64,000 nucleotides of DNA from positions 40,025-104,024 of the forward strand of contig JAUTCN010000019.1 in assembly GCA_030673965.1 (NCBI GenBank). Reading direction: 5' to 3'. The notes under the pieces are model-generated. The model did not search any database, was not told where the DNA came from, and saw nothing but the letters and a program-made list of their open reading frames with translations. Of this stretch, positions 1 through 7,788 are shown in pieces; positions within the stretch are counted from its first letter, which is position 1; each line of letters starts with the position of its first letter. The position numbers were made by a program, and so were the translations under genes. This DNA is from Fusobacterium sp. JB019. GTDB taxonomy: Bacteria > Fusobacteriota > Fusobacteriia > Fusobacteriales > Fusobacteriaceae.

Positions 1-103
1 GCAATTAAAAGCTGATAAAAAATTGTCTAAAATAACGCAAATTATTGTAGAAAGAAAAGATGTTATTTATAAATTAGATTTAAATACAGAAATTATAGAT
101 TAA
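1..103 (+). CDS. C-terminal tail of an unidentified protein (partial)
   Basis: An open frame enters from the left edge and ends with TAA at 101-103. It gives 33 residues ending in LDLNTEIID, rich in Lys and Ile. It stops 18 bases before the NUDIX gene, whose ribosome-binding site lies in the gap, so the two are probably cotranscribed. The visible part is too short to assign a family. Confidence 0.5.
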   Translation, partial: QLKADKKLSKITQIIVERKDVIYKLDLNTEIID

Positions 104-121
104 ATATCTAGGAGGATAATT

Positions 122-637
122 ATGAATGAGTTTAAATTTTTAAAACCAACTAAAATGATCCATCCAAATAATGGAATGACTTTAGAATTTTTAAATAAAC
201 AAGATGCTATTGCTGCTTTAATTATTTCAAATGACGGAAAAAAAGGTTATTTTGTAAGTCAATTTAGACCTGGTACCAACAATATTTCAACTGAAGTAGT
301 AGCTGGACTAATTGATCCTGGAGAGATTCCTAAAGATGCTCTTTATCGAGAGGTTGAAGAAGAAAGTGGCTTTTATAAAGAAGACTATGAAATTATTTTT
401 CAAGACAATAAACCTCTAGCTATTTCCCCAGGCTATACCACTGAAAAACTAAACCTTTATATTTTAAAAATAAAAGATAATAATATAAAACAAAAGCCTT
501 TAAATTTAGACGAAGATGAAGAATTAGTAGGAGAATGGCTAGATTTAAATCTAGCTCTTTCTAAATCTAGCGATTTTAAAACTTACTATCTTATTAGAAT
601 TTATGAACTTTTAAGGTTAAAGAATGATGAAGCCTAA
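122..637 (+). CDS. NUDIX hydrolase, ADP-ribose pyrophosphatase-like
   Basis: This 171-residue protein belongs to the NUDIX superfamily, which hydrolyses nucleoside diphosphates linked to another group. The NUDIX box is complete: GLIDPGE, then REVEEESGF, at about residues 62-84, giving the G-x5-E-x7-RE-x2-EE-x-G pattern with the metal-binding glutamates. The preceding FVSQFRPGTN stretch resembles the ADP-ribose pyrophosphatase subgroup, which is why I favour an ADP-sugar substrate, although sequence alone does not fix it. The start at 122 has a good site (aggagg) just upstream. Its end overlaps the next gene by 14 bases, suggesting coupled translation. Confidence 0.85.
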   Translation: MNEFKFLKPTKMIHPNNGMTLEFLNKQDAIAALIISNDGKKGYFVSQFRPGTNNISTEVVAGLIDPGEIPKDALYREVEEESGFYKEDYEIIFQDNKPLAISPGYTTEKLNLYILKIKDNNIKQKPLNLDEDEELVGEWLDLNLALSKSSDFKTYYLIRIYELLRLKNDEA

Positions 638-1277
638 AATAATAATAACAAGAAAAAACATTAAAAATTTAATACTAAAAATAAAAGGAGATGGAAATAT
701 ATATATTTCTTCTCCGATTTTTTTAAAAGATGAATATATTTATAATTTTATTTCAAAAAAACAAACTTGGATAGATAAAAAACTAAAAGAAAATAAAAAA
801 AAATCTAAACTAATCCCCTGTTCTTATTGTAACAATTGTCAGATTTTCTATTTAGGAACTCCATATTTTCTTAAGTTAAAATTAAGTTCTAAATATAAAG
901 TCTATTTTTTAAATAATTTTTTGATTGTAGAAACTCCTGAACCAAACAATTCTTCATTAACTAAAAATATTTTAAATTCTTGGTATCAAGAACAAGGAAA
1001 AATTCTATTTCAAAAAATTTTAGTTAAATATTTAACTCTTACAAATAAAAAAATCACAAAATTTAATATTAAAACTTTAAAATCCAATTGGGGATCTTGT
1101 AACTATAATAAAAAGATTATAAACTTAAATTCAGAACTCATGAAAAAAAATATTAGGTTTATTGAATACGTTATTTTACATGAAATTGCACATCTTGTTC
1201 ATCCTAATCATAGTAAGGCTTTTTATAACTATATTGAGATTTTTATGCCTGATTGGAAAGAACGGAAATCTCTTTAA
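624..1277 (+). CDS. YgjP-like zinc metalloprotein (DUF45/M48-like)
   Basis: This 217-residue protein has the YgjP/DUF45 (COG1451) layout: a basic N-terminal region and a C-terminal metallopeptidase-like helix with HEIAH at about residues 186-190. A further His-rich stretch, HPNHSKAFY, follows, and a conserved-looking WKERK closes the protein. The fold is SprT/M48-like, and the HExxH motif predicts a single zinc. The biological substrate is uncertain; the E. coli relative has been linked to nucleotide hydrolysis rather than proteolysis. The start could be 624 or the adjacent ATG at 627. It overlaps the NUDIX gene and is followed after 16 bases by a 31-residue membrane peptide, so the three look like one unit. 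Confidence 0.8.
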   Translation: MMKPKIIITRKNIKNLILKIKGDGNIYISSPIFLKDEYIYNFISKKQTWIDKKLKENKKKSKLIPCSYCNNCQIFYLGTPYFLKLKLSSKYKVYFLNNFLIVETPEPNNSSLTKNILNSWYQEQGKILFQKILVKYLTLTNKKITKFNIKTLKSNWGSCNYNKKIINLNSELMKKNIRFIEYVILHEIAHLVHPNHSKAFYNYIEIFMPDWKERKSL

Positions 1278-1293
1278 AATACCTGGAGGAAAT

Positions 1294-1389
1294 ATGAAAA
1301 ATATTTGGAAAATTTGGAAAAAATGGAGCCCTTTTATTGGAGGAATTTTAATAGGACTTATAATTATGGCTCTTAAAATAAAAAAATAA
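1294..1389 (+). CDS. small membrane peptide, 31 aa
   Basis: A short frame starts at an ATG preceded by ggaggaa and encodes MKNIWKIWKKWSPFIGG followed by a hydrophobic stretch (ILIGLIIMAL) and a basic tail. It has the form of a single-pass membrane peptide with an amphipathic Trp/Lys-rich N-terminus. It directly follows the YgjP-like gene, and the ilv promoter begins right after its stop codon. I recognise no family. Its support is the good ribosome-binding site and the clear charge and hydrophobicity pattern. Confidence 0.55.
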   Translation: MKNIWKIWKKWSPFIGGILIGLIIMALKIKK

Positions 1390-1390
1390 T

Positions 1391-1419
1391 TTGACAATTG
1401 TTTTTTTATTTGATATACT
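1391..1419 (+). promoter_or_regulatory. promoter of the ilvD leader
   Basis: A -35 box TTGACA (1391-1396) and a -10 box TATACT (1414-1419) are separated by 17 bases, and a TGA at 1411-1413 makes an extended -10. This is a near-consensus housekeeping promoter. Transcription would start near 1426, about 40 bases ahead of the leader peptide. Confidence 0.85.
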
Positions 1420-1465
1420 CGTACCAACTTAAAAGACAAAATAATTTAATTAGGAGGTTAACCTT

Positions 1466-1576
1466 ATGAATTTTAAAACTATATCTATAATAGGACTAAT
1501 ACTTAACATAATAATTATAATAGTTAAAATTAAAATCAAAACGTTGGCTTCCAGTGAAGAGAAAATTTTAGTTTAA
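1466..1576 (+). CDS. Ile/Leu/Val-rich leader peptide of the ilvD operon
   Basis: A 36-codon frame follows a strong site (taggagg, 1451-1457). It contains 12 Ile, 4 Leu and 2 Val codons, with a run of five Ile at codons 15-19. The last part ([11 protein letters not shown]) carries the sequence that can pair with the downstream terminator. No protein function is expected. Its composition and its position between a strong promoter and an intrinsic terminator are the hallmarks of an attenuation leader peptide for branched-chain amino acid biosynthesis. It ends 46 bases before the terminator stem. Confidence 0.85.
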   Translation: MNFKTISIIGLILNIIIIIVKIKIKTLASSEEKILV

Positions 1577-1649
1577 CTATAATTTTTGGTTATCAAAAAT
1601 TATTATGTTAAAAAGCACTCACAGCCGACATTTAAATGTCGGCTTTTTT
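1543..1649 (+). promoter_or_regulatory. ilvD attenuator: terminator with competing antiterminator arm
   Basis: The terminator at 1623-1649 is a perfect palindrome, AGCCGACAT-TTAA-ATGTCGGCT, followed by a T run. Inside the leader frame, GTTGGCT (1543-1549) and AGTG (1553-1556) can pair with AGCCGAC (1623-1629) and CACT (1616-1619). That pairing would destroy the terminator stem. The antiterminator arm lies just downstream of the Ile-rich codons. A ribosome stalled for lack of charged tRNA would leave it free, while one translating onward would cover it. The pairings are seen in the sequence; the mechanism is inferred. A small hairpin at 1581-1601 may act as a pause site. Confidence 0.75.
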
Positions 1650-1676
1650 ATTTATACAGACAAAGGAGAATTTATT

Positions 1677-3290
1677 ATGAGAAGTGATGAAATCAAAAAT
1701 GGAGTTAAAAGAACTCCCCATAAGTCCCTTTTAAAATCTTTAGGACTTACTGATGAAGAAATTAAAAAGCCTTTAATAGGAATAGCTGGTTCATTTAACG
1801 AAATCGTTCCTGGACATATGCACCTGAGAAGTATTATTGATTCTGTTAAAGCTGGAGTCAGAACTGCTGGAGGAATTCCTATGGAATTTAATACTATTGC
1901 TATTTGTGATGGACTCGCTATGAATCATGAAGGAATGAAATATTCTCTTGTTACTCGAGAAATAATTGCCGATTCTATTGAAGCTACTGGAATGGCTATG
2001 CCCTTTGATGCTATGATCTTTATTCCTAGCTGTGATAAAGTTGTTCCTGGAATGTTAATGGCTGCAGCTAGATTAAATATTCCATGTCTTTTTGTAAGTG
2101 GTGGACCAATGCTTGCAGGAAATTTCAAAAATGAAAAAATAGGTCTTAGCAATGTTTTTGAATACATTGGCCAATTTGAAAACAATGAAATTACAGAAGA
2201 AGAACTAAAAGAAGTTGAAAATATTGCTTGCCCTACTTGCGGTTCTTGTTCTGGAATGTATACAGCCAACACTATGAACTGTTTAACTGAAGCTCTTGGA
2301 ATGGCATTACCTGGAAATGGTACAATTCCTGCTGTTTATTCAAAAAGATTAAGACTTGCAAAATTAACTGGAATGCAAGTTATGAAGGTTTTAGAAAAAA
2401 ATGTAACTCCTTCACAAATAATGACAAAAGAAAGTTTTTATAATGCTTTAAGAGTTGATATGGCCTTAGGAGGATCTACTAACACAACCCTTCATCTTTG
2501 TGAAATTGCTAAAAATATGAAAATAGATCTAAATTTACATGATTTTAATAAAGCTTCAAAAGAAACGCCACAACTTTGTAAATTATCTCCTTCTGGAAAA
2601 TATTTCATTGAAGATCTTGATGCAGCTGGTGGAATTCCTGGAGTTATGAAAAATCTTAATGAACTTAAACTTATTAATCCAACTATGACTGTATCTTTAG
2701 TTACTCAGAAAGAAATCGCTGAAAATGCTAAAGTACTAGACTATGATGTTATTCGTAATTTTGAAAATGCTTATAATAACACTGGAGGACTTTCAGTTTT
2801 AAGAGGAAATATTGCTAAAAATGGATGTATTGTTAAAAGTGCTGGAGTTCTACCGAAAATGTTGGTCCATTCTGGTCCAGCTAAAGTTTTTAACTCAGAA
2901 GAAGAAGCTATTGAAGCAATTTATGGAAATAAAATAAAAAAAGGTGATGTTATAGTCATCAAATATGAAGGAATAAAAGGTGGTCCTGGAATGAGAGAAA
3001 TGCTTTCACCTACTGCTGCAATTGCAGGGATGAAATTAGATGAAGATGTTGCTCTTTTAACAGATGGACGTTTTTCTGGTGCTACTAGAGGAGCCTCAAT
3101 TGGTCATATAAGTCCTGAAGCTTATGAATATGGAGAAATTGGAATTGTTGAAAATAATGATATCATTGAAATAGATATTCCCAATGGAACTTTAAATGTT
3201 AAACTTACTGAAAATGAAATTAAAAAAAGAATGAAAAATTTTAAACCTGTACAGCATAATAATAAAAGTATTTGTTTAAAGAAATTATGA
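1677..3290 (+). CDS. ilvD: dihydroxy-acid dehydratase
   Basis: IlvD dehydrates dihydroxy-isovalerate and dihydroxy-methylvalerate to the keto acids that precede valine, leucine and isoleucine. The 537-residue protein is near the usual length. It carries the family blocks [36 protein letters not shown] and [10 protein letters not shown], with cysteines suited to an iron-sulfur cluster. The frame is open further upstream, but that extension would be translated through the attenuator terminator. The ATG at 1677 has aaggag at the right distance and is the start I use. It heads an operon with an acetolactate synthase pair, and its transcription is expected to depend on the leader attenuator. Confidence 0.95.
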   Translation: MRSDEIKNGVKRTPHKSLLKSLGLTDEEIKKPLIGIAGSFNEIVPGHMHLRSIIDSVKAGVRTAGGIPMEFNTIAICDGLAMNHEGMKYSLVTREIIADSIEATGMAMPFDAMIFIPSCDKVVPGMLMAAARLNIPCLFVSGGPMLAGNFKNEKIGLSNVFEYIGQFENNEITEEELKEVENIACPTCGSCSGMYTANTMNCLTEALGMALPGNGTIPAVYSKRLRLAKLTGMQVMKVLEKNVTPSQIMTKESFYNALRVDMALGGSTNTTLHLCEIAKNMKIDLNLHDFNKASKETPQLCKLSPSGKYFIEDLDAAGGIPGVMKNLNELKLINPTMTVSLVTQKEIAENAKVLDYDVIRNFENAYNNTGGLSVLRGNIAKNGCIVKSAGVLPKMLVHSGPAKVFNSEEEAIEAIYGNKIKKGDVIVIKYEGIKGGPGMREMLSPTAAIAGMKLDEDVALLTDGRFSGATRGASIGHISPEAYEYGEIGIVENNDIIEIDIPNGTLNVKLTENEIKKRMKNFKPVQHNNKSICLKKL

Positions 3291-3298
3291 GGTGTTTT

Positions 3299-4945
3299 AT
3301 GAAAATTAATGGTGCTAGAATATTATTAGAAACTTTAAAAAGACAGGGCGTTAAAGATATCTTTGGGTATCCAGGGGGAAAAGTAATTCCTATTTATAAT
3401 GAACTTTTTGATTTTAACGGAATTAACCATATTATGGCCCGTCATGAACAGGGAGCTTCCCATGCTGCTGACGGTTACGCTAGAACAACTAATAAAACTG
3501 GAGTTTGTATTTCTACATCCGGACCTGGAGCAACTAACTTAGTAACTGGAATTATGACTGCTCATATGGATTCTGTTCCTCTACTCGCTATAACTGGACA
3601 AGTTGCTTGTAATGAAATTGGAACTGATGGATTTCAAGAATCTGATATTATGACTATTACAATGCCTATAACAAAACATAGTTATCTTGTAAGAGATATT
3701 AATGATTTAACTAGAATAATCAAAGAAGCTTTATATATTACCAAGAATGGAAGACCTGGGCCAGTTCTAATAGATTTTCCTGTTGATATTCAAATGCAAG
3801 AAATAGATTTTAAAGAATTTGAAAGACAATATTCTGACTCTAATTTTCATATAGAAAAAGCAACTGATATGTCCAAACTAAAAGAAGTTATCCAAATTAT
3901 AAATTCCTGTAAAAAGCCTTTAATTTTAGCAGGGGGAGGATCAAAAAATTCAAAAAAGGAATTACTAAATTTTGCCAAAAAAATTAATTCTCCAATAGCT
4001 TTTACTCTTATGGGTCTGGGAATACTGAATAATAATTTATCTCTTGGAATGTTAGGAATGCACGGAAGTGTTGTAGCTAACAAAGCAGTTTCTCAAGCAG
4101 ATGTTCTTATTGCTATTGGAATGCGTTTTGATGACAGGGTCACATGTAATGTTGAAACTTTTGCTCCAAAGGCTAAGATAATTCATATTGATATTGACAG
4201 AGTAGAAATTAATAAAATTAAAAAATGTACACATCTTGTTGGAGATTCTAAAGAGATTTTAAATTTACTTACCCCTTATGTACACAGAGATTATTCTCTT
4301 TGGAATGATCATATATCTCAATTAAAAAAAGAAACTTATTTTAACTATGAGATTTCTGATTTCATCAAACCTCAACAAGCTATAGATGCAATTAGTAAAC
4401 TTTTACCTGAAGCTTATGTAGTTACAGATGTAGGACAACATCAAATGTGGACTGCTCAATTTTATAATTTAAATCATCCTCTTTGTACTTCTGGAGGAGC
4501 TGGTACTATGGGATTTGGACTGCCTGCTGCAATAGGAGTTCAAGTGGGAAATCCTCAGTCTAAAGTTGTAGCAATTTTAGGAGATGGAGGTTTTCAAATG
4601 ACCAGTCAAGAATTAATGGCTATTTCTCAATACAAGCTACCTATAAAAATAATTATAATTGATAATTCTTATCTTGGAATGGTAAGGCAATGGCAAGAAT
4701 TATTTTTTGATAAAAGATATTCTTCTGTTAGTTTAGATCAAAATCCTGATTTTGTAGCTTTAGGAAAATCTTATAGTATTAATTCTGTAAAAATTGAAGA
4801 TCCTAAAGATTTAGAAAGAGTTTTGAAAGAAAATTTATTTACAGATGAACCTGTTTTAATAGATATTAAAGTAACAAAAGAAGAAAATACTTATCCTATG
4901 GTTCCTGCCAAAGGAAATATAAATGAAATGATTTTAGGAGGTTAA
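3299..4945 (+). CDS. ilvB: acetolactate synthase large subunit, copy 1 (IlvG-like)
   Basis: This 548-residue thiamine-diphosphate enzyme condenses pyruvate with pyruvate or 2-ketobutyrate. It has the GYPGG and RHEQGA blocks containing the catalytic Glu, and the cofactor motif GDGG...DNS near residues 430-460. It keeps the canonical Trp in GMVRQWQELF (Trp465), which in the E. coli enzyme favours 2-ketobutyrate and forms part of the herbicide site. The start at 3299 follows a gaggtg site; the open frame extends nine codons further into ilvD. Its partner is the very short ACT subunit one base downstream, so the pair resembles E. coli isozyme II (IlvGM). Confidence 0.93.
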   Translation: MKINGARILLETLKRQGVKDIFGYPGGKVIPIYNELFDFNGINHIMARHEQGASHAADGYARTTNKTGVCISTSGPGATNLVTGIMTAHMDSVPLLAITGQVACNEIGTDGFQESDIMTITMPITKHSYLVRDINDLTRIIKEALYITKNGRPGPVLIDFPVDIQMQEIDFKEFERQYSDSNFHIEKATDMSKLKEVIQIINSCKKPLILAGGGSKNSKKELLNFAKKINSPIAFTLMGLGILNNNLSLGMLGMHGSVVANKAVSQADVLIAIGMRFDDRVTCNVETFAPKAKIIHIDIDRVEINKIKKCTHLVGDSKEILNLLTPYVHRDYSLWNDHISQLKKETYFNYEISDFIKPQQAIDAISKLLPEAYVVTDVGQHQMWTAQFYNLNHPLCTSGGAGTMGFGLPAAIGVQVGNPQSKVVAILGDGGFQMTSQELMAISQYKLPIKIIIIDNSYLGMVRQWQELFFDKRYSSVSLDQNPDFVALGKSYSINSVKIEDPKDLERVLKENLFTDEPVLIDIKVTKEENTYPMVPAKGNINEMILGG

Positions 4946-4946
4946 T

Positions 4947-5177
4947 ATGAAACTTTTAATTGTAGCAAAGCACAATCCTTGGGCTCTAAGTAGACTTATT
5001 GGATTAACTAGTAGACTTGGAATATTTATAAATGAATTCTCTTTTAAAGTTAATGAAAAAACTTCTAATATTACTCTTACTTTTTCTGAAGAAAACAAAA
5101 AAGGAATTCATTTAAAAAATCAAATCGAAAGACTTGTTGATGTTTTTGACGTCTTCGAACTTAAAGAAAATAATTAA
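4947..5177 (+). CDS. ilvM: acetolactate synthase small subunit, short IlvM-like
   Basis: At 76 residues this protein is just one ACT domain, without the C-terminal domain of IlvN/IlvH. The N-terminal motif HNPWALSRLIGLTSRLGIF matches the ACT ligand-loop region, and it ends with the usual IERLVDVFDVFEL strand. It starts one base after the copy 1 catalytic gene, with an overlapping ggagg site. By length and pairing it resembles E. coli IlvM, which stabilises isozyme II and does not give strong valine inhibition. The symbol is by analogy. Confidence 0.78.
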   Translation: MKLLIVAKHNPWALSRLIGLTSRLGIFINEFSFKVNEKTSNITLTFSEENKKGIHLKNQIERLVDVFDVFELKENN

Positions 5178-5249
5178 TTAAATTTCTCTTTAACGCACAG
5201 AACATTTACACCATATATCTTTGGAATACTTATTGTTTATTAAATATAT

Positions 5250-5278
5250 TTTACTTCTACGCATTTTTCTGATAGTAT
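5250..5278 (+). promoter_or_regulatory. possible promoter of the second ilv leader
   Basis: TTTACT (5250-5255) and TAGTAT (5273-5278) are 17 bases apart, about 30 bases ahead of the second leader peptide. The boxes are only fair matches, so this promoter is tentative. Read-through from the ilvD operon is also possible, as I see no terminator after 5177. Confidence 0.4.
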
Positions 5279-5307
5279 ATCGAAAATAATTAAAAAAGGA
5301 GAATAAA

Positions 5308-5475
5308 ATGTTTGTATTTGAAATAATATTTATAATAAGCATATTACTGGTCCTTATCGGTCTCGTTATAGGTTCAATTCCATTGAATTACCCTAAAGTT
5401 ACTGATAATAATTTTGTAATACTTAAGTATAAATATATTTTCTTAAAAATATTTTTGAATATATTTAATCTTTAA
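5308..5475 (+). CDS. Ile/Leu/Val-rich leader peptide of the ilvB2-ilvC operon
   Basis: A 55-codon frame starts at an ATG preceded by aaaggag. It has 12 Ile, 9 Leu and 5 Val codons, most of them in codons 6-24. That block uses CTG, GTC, ATC and CTC next to ATA and TTA, an unusual mix for such an AT-rich chromosome, which suggests selection for regulatory codons. Right after the block, codons 24-28 contain a segment complementary to the downstream terminator. It sits between a possible promoter and an intrinsic terminator ahead of the second acetolactate synthase gene. A role as attenuation leader is inferred. Confidence 0.82.
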   Translation: MFVFEIIFIISILLVLIGLVIGSIPLNYPKVTDNNFVILKYKYIFLKIFLNIFNL

Positions 5476-5537
5476 ATTTATAATTTTATCAAAACTTTTT
5501 GATGACTCAGTGGAAATTATTCCATTGAGTCATTTTT
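5378..5537 (+). promoter_or_regulatory. second ilv attenuator: terminator with competing arm
   Basis: The terminator arms ATGACTCAGTGGAA (5502-5515) and TTCCATTGAGTCAT (5520-5533) form a 14-bp stem with one G-U pair and a four-base loop, followed by a T run to 5537. Within the leader frame, TTCCATTGAATTA (5378-5390) is nearly a copy of the 3' arm. It can pair with the 5' arm over nine consecutive bases plus three more after one mismatch. Stalling in the Ile/Leu/Val block would leave this arm free to prevent termination. Confidence 0.75.
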
Positions 5538-5583
5538 GTTTATATAAAATTATTTATAAAATATCAAAAGGTGGTGTTCTTTT

Positions 5584-7299
5584 ATGAAATCAAAAACAAT
5601 AACCGGAGCAAAAATCTTATTAGAATCTTTATATAGATTAGGAGTTACAGATATTTTTGGATATCCTGGTGGATCCGTCCTTAAAATTTATGATGAACTT
5701 TATAATTTCAAAAAAATAAAGCATTATCTTGCAAGACATGAACAAGGAGCAATACATGAAGCTGATGGATATGCTAGATCTAGTGGCAAAGTTGGAGTTT
5801 GTTTAGCTACATCTGGACCTGGGGTTACTAATATTGTTACTGGAATTATGACTGCTCATATGGATTCTGTTCCTTTGCTTGCTATAACAGGACAAGTTCA
5901 AACAACCTTACTAGGAACAGATTCTTTTCAAGAAACAGATATTGTAGGAATTACAATCCCTATAACAAAAACAAATTATCTTGTTACAGACATAAAAGAC
6001 TTACCTAGAATAATCAAGGAAGCTCATTATCTTTCAAAAACTGGTAGGCCTGGACCTGTACTAATTGATATTCCAAAAGATATACAGGCTAGTGAAATTA
6101 CTATTTCAGAATTTGAAGAATTATTTAACGAAGAACTTAAATTAGAAGGTTATGTCCCTACTTACAAAGGACATAACGGTCAAATAAAAAGAGCTTCTGA
6201 ACTTATAAAAAACTCTAAAAATCCTTTAATAATATCTGGAGCAGGAATTCTTAAATCTAAAGCTTCTGAAGAATTAATAGCTTTTGCTGAAAAGATTGAA
6301 GCGCCTGTTACTTGTACATTACTTGGTCTAGGAGGATTCCCGAGCACTCATCCTTTAATGACAGGAATGCTTGGACTTCATGGAAGAGTTGCAGCAAATT
6401 ACGCCACTAACCATGCTGATTTAATTATTGCTGCTGGAATGAGATTTGATGAAAGAGTTACGGGAAATATTAAAAAATTCTGTCCAAATGCAAAAATTAT
6501 TCATATTGATATTGACCCTGCTGAAATTGATAAAAATATAATTTCCAATGTTCCAATTGTTGGAGATTTGAAATATGTTTTAAATAAATTCAATACTACT
6601 TTGGAAAAACTAGTTCATAAAAATTGGATTGAACAGGTAAATACTTGGAAAAAAGATTATCCTTTAATAATACCTGATAGCAAAGATATTTTAGCACCTC
6701 AATATGTTTTTAATAAAATTAATAAATCATTAAAAGAAGATACTATTATTGCTACAGATGTTGGACAACATCAAATGTGGACAGCTCAATTTATTGACTT
6801 TGATAATCCCAATTCTCTTATTTCATCTGGAGGAGCTGGTACTATGGGATTTGGACTGCCTGCTGCAATAGGAGCCCAAATAGCTAATCCTAATAAAAAT
6901 ATAGTTCTAATAGTTGGAGATGGAAGCTTACAGATGACCATGCAAGAATTAATACTTTTAAAAGAATTTAATCTTCCTGTAAAAATATTAATTATTAATA
7001 ATTCTTGTTTAGGTATGGTTAGACAATTACAAGAAGTATTTAATGAAAAAAGATATTCTCAAGTAAATCTAACTTATAATCCTGATTTTATAAAAATAGG
7101 AGAAGCCTATGGGATTAAATCTATAAAACTTTCTACAAAAGAAGAAATAGATCACAATCTAGAAAATTTAATGAATTTAAACGAACCTATAATAATAGAA
7201 TTTATAGTTGATAAAAAACAGAATGTTTTACCTATGATTCCTGGTAATAGCTCTGTTGAAGAAATGATTGGAAAGAAAGGAGTTGATTTAAATGACTAA
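5584..7299 (+). CDS. ilvB: acetolactate synthase large subunit, copy 2, with Trp-to-Leu
   Basis: This 571-residue paralogue of copy 1 keeps the GYPGG, RHEQGA and GDGS...NNS thiamine-diphosphate blocks, so it should be catalytically active. The notable change is GMVRQLQEVF: Leu482 replaces the Trp that is almost invariant in the family. In characterised enzymes, Trp-to-Leu here lowers the preference for 2-ketobutyrate and gives sulfonylurea and imidazolinone resistance, so this copy may mainly make acetolactate for valine and leucine. It starts after an aaggtgg site, 46 bases after the attenuator's T run. It overlaps ilvH by eight bases and heads the leu-ilvC operon. Confidence 0.93.
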   Translation: MKSKTITGAKILLESLYRLGVTDIFGYPGGSVLKIYDELYNFKKIKHYLARHEQGAIHEADGYARSSGKVGVCLATSGPGVTNIVTGIMTAHMDSVPLLAITGQVQTTLLGTDSFQETDIVGITIPITKTNYLVTDIKDLPRIIKEAHYLSKTGRPGPVLIDIPKDIQASEITISEFEELFNEELKLEGYVPTYKGHNGQIKRASELIKNSKNPLIISGAGILKSKASEELIAFAEKIEAPVTCTLLGLGGFPSTHPLMTGMLGLHGRVAANYATNHADLIIAAGMRFDERVTGNIKKFCPNAKIIHIDIDPAEIDKNIISNVPIVGDLKYVLNKFNTTLEKLVHKNWIEQVNTWKKDYPLIIPDSKDILAPQYVFNKINKSLKEDTIIATDVGQHQMWTAQFIDFDNPNSLISSGGAGTMGFGLPAAIGAQIANPNKNIVLIVGDGSLQMTMQELILLKEFNLPVKILIINNSCLGMVRQLQEVFNEKRYSQVNLTYNPDFIKIGEAYGIKSIKLSTKEEIDHNLENLMNLNEPIIIEFIVDKKQNVLPMIPGNSSVEEMIGKKGVDLND

Positions 7300-7780
7300 A
7301 ACCTCAGAAGTTTTAATTATTACTAAAAATACAAATGGAATTGTAGCTAGAATTATGCTCCTTTTTAATAAACGTGGATATCTTGTACAAAAAATGACTG
7401 CTGGAGCAACTAATAAAGAAGGGTATGCTAGGCTTACATTAAGTGTCCAAGGAGACGAAAAAATTTTACAACAAATACAAAAACAAGTATATAAAATTGT
7501 TGATGTAGTTAAAGTTAAAATTTTTCCTGAAGAAAATGTTATTAGAAGAGAATTGATGTTAATTAAAATTAATACAACTCCTGAAACACGTTCACAGATA
7601 GTTGAAATAGCTAATGTCTACAGAGGTAAAATACTAGATGTCGCCTCTAACTCCATTGTTATTGAGCTTACTGGAAAAGTTCCTAAACTCAGAGGATTTT
7701 TAGAACTCATGAAGGAATATGGAATTTTAGAAGTAGCCAAAACAGGAACCCTTGCAATGTCAAGAGGGGAAAAAATGTAG
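7292..7780 (+). CDS. ilvH: acetolactate synthase small subunit, IlvH type
   Basis: The 162-residue protein has the full IlvH layout: an N-terminal ACT domain (about 1-75) and the C-terminal domain with RELMLIKI and the LAMSRGEK end. It partners copy 2, whose gene it overlaps. The valine-loop Gly (NTNGIVARI) is present. The residue after RGY is Leu31, where E. coli IlvH has Asn29. Replacement of Asn29 in E. coli removes valine sensitivity, so feedback control by this subunit may be altered. That is an inference from one position. Confidence 0.93.
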   Translation: MTKTSEVLIITKNTNGIVARIMLLFNKRGYLVQKMTAGATNKEGYARLTLSVQGDEKILQQIQKQVYKIVDVVKVKIFPEENVIRRELMLIKINTTPETRSQIVEIANVYRGKILDVASNSIVIELTGKVPKLRGFLELMKEYGILEVAKTGTLAMSRGEKM

Positions 7781-7788
7781 GAGGATTT

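Noticed and set aside
1420..1622. T-box riboswitch ahead of ilvD
   Set aside because: No T-box consensus bulge or specifier stem is visible. The translated Ile-rich frame explains the leader better.
1605..1676. N-terminal extension of ilvD by 24 codons
   Set aside because: It would be translated through the attenuator terminator. The ATG at 1677 has a proper ribosome-binding site and gives the normal family N-terminus.
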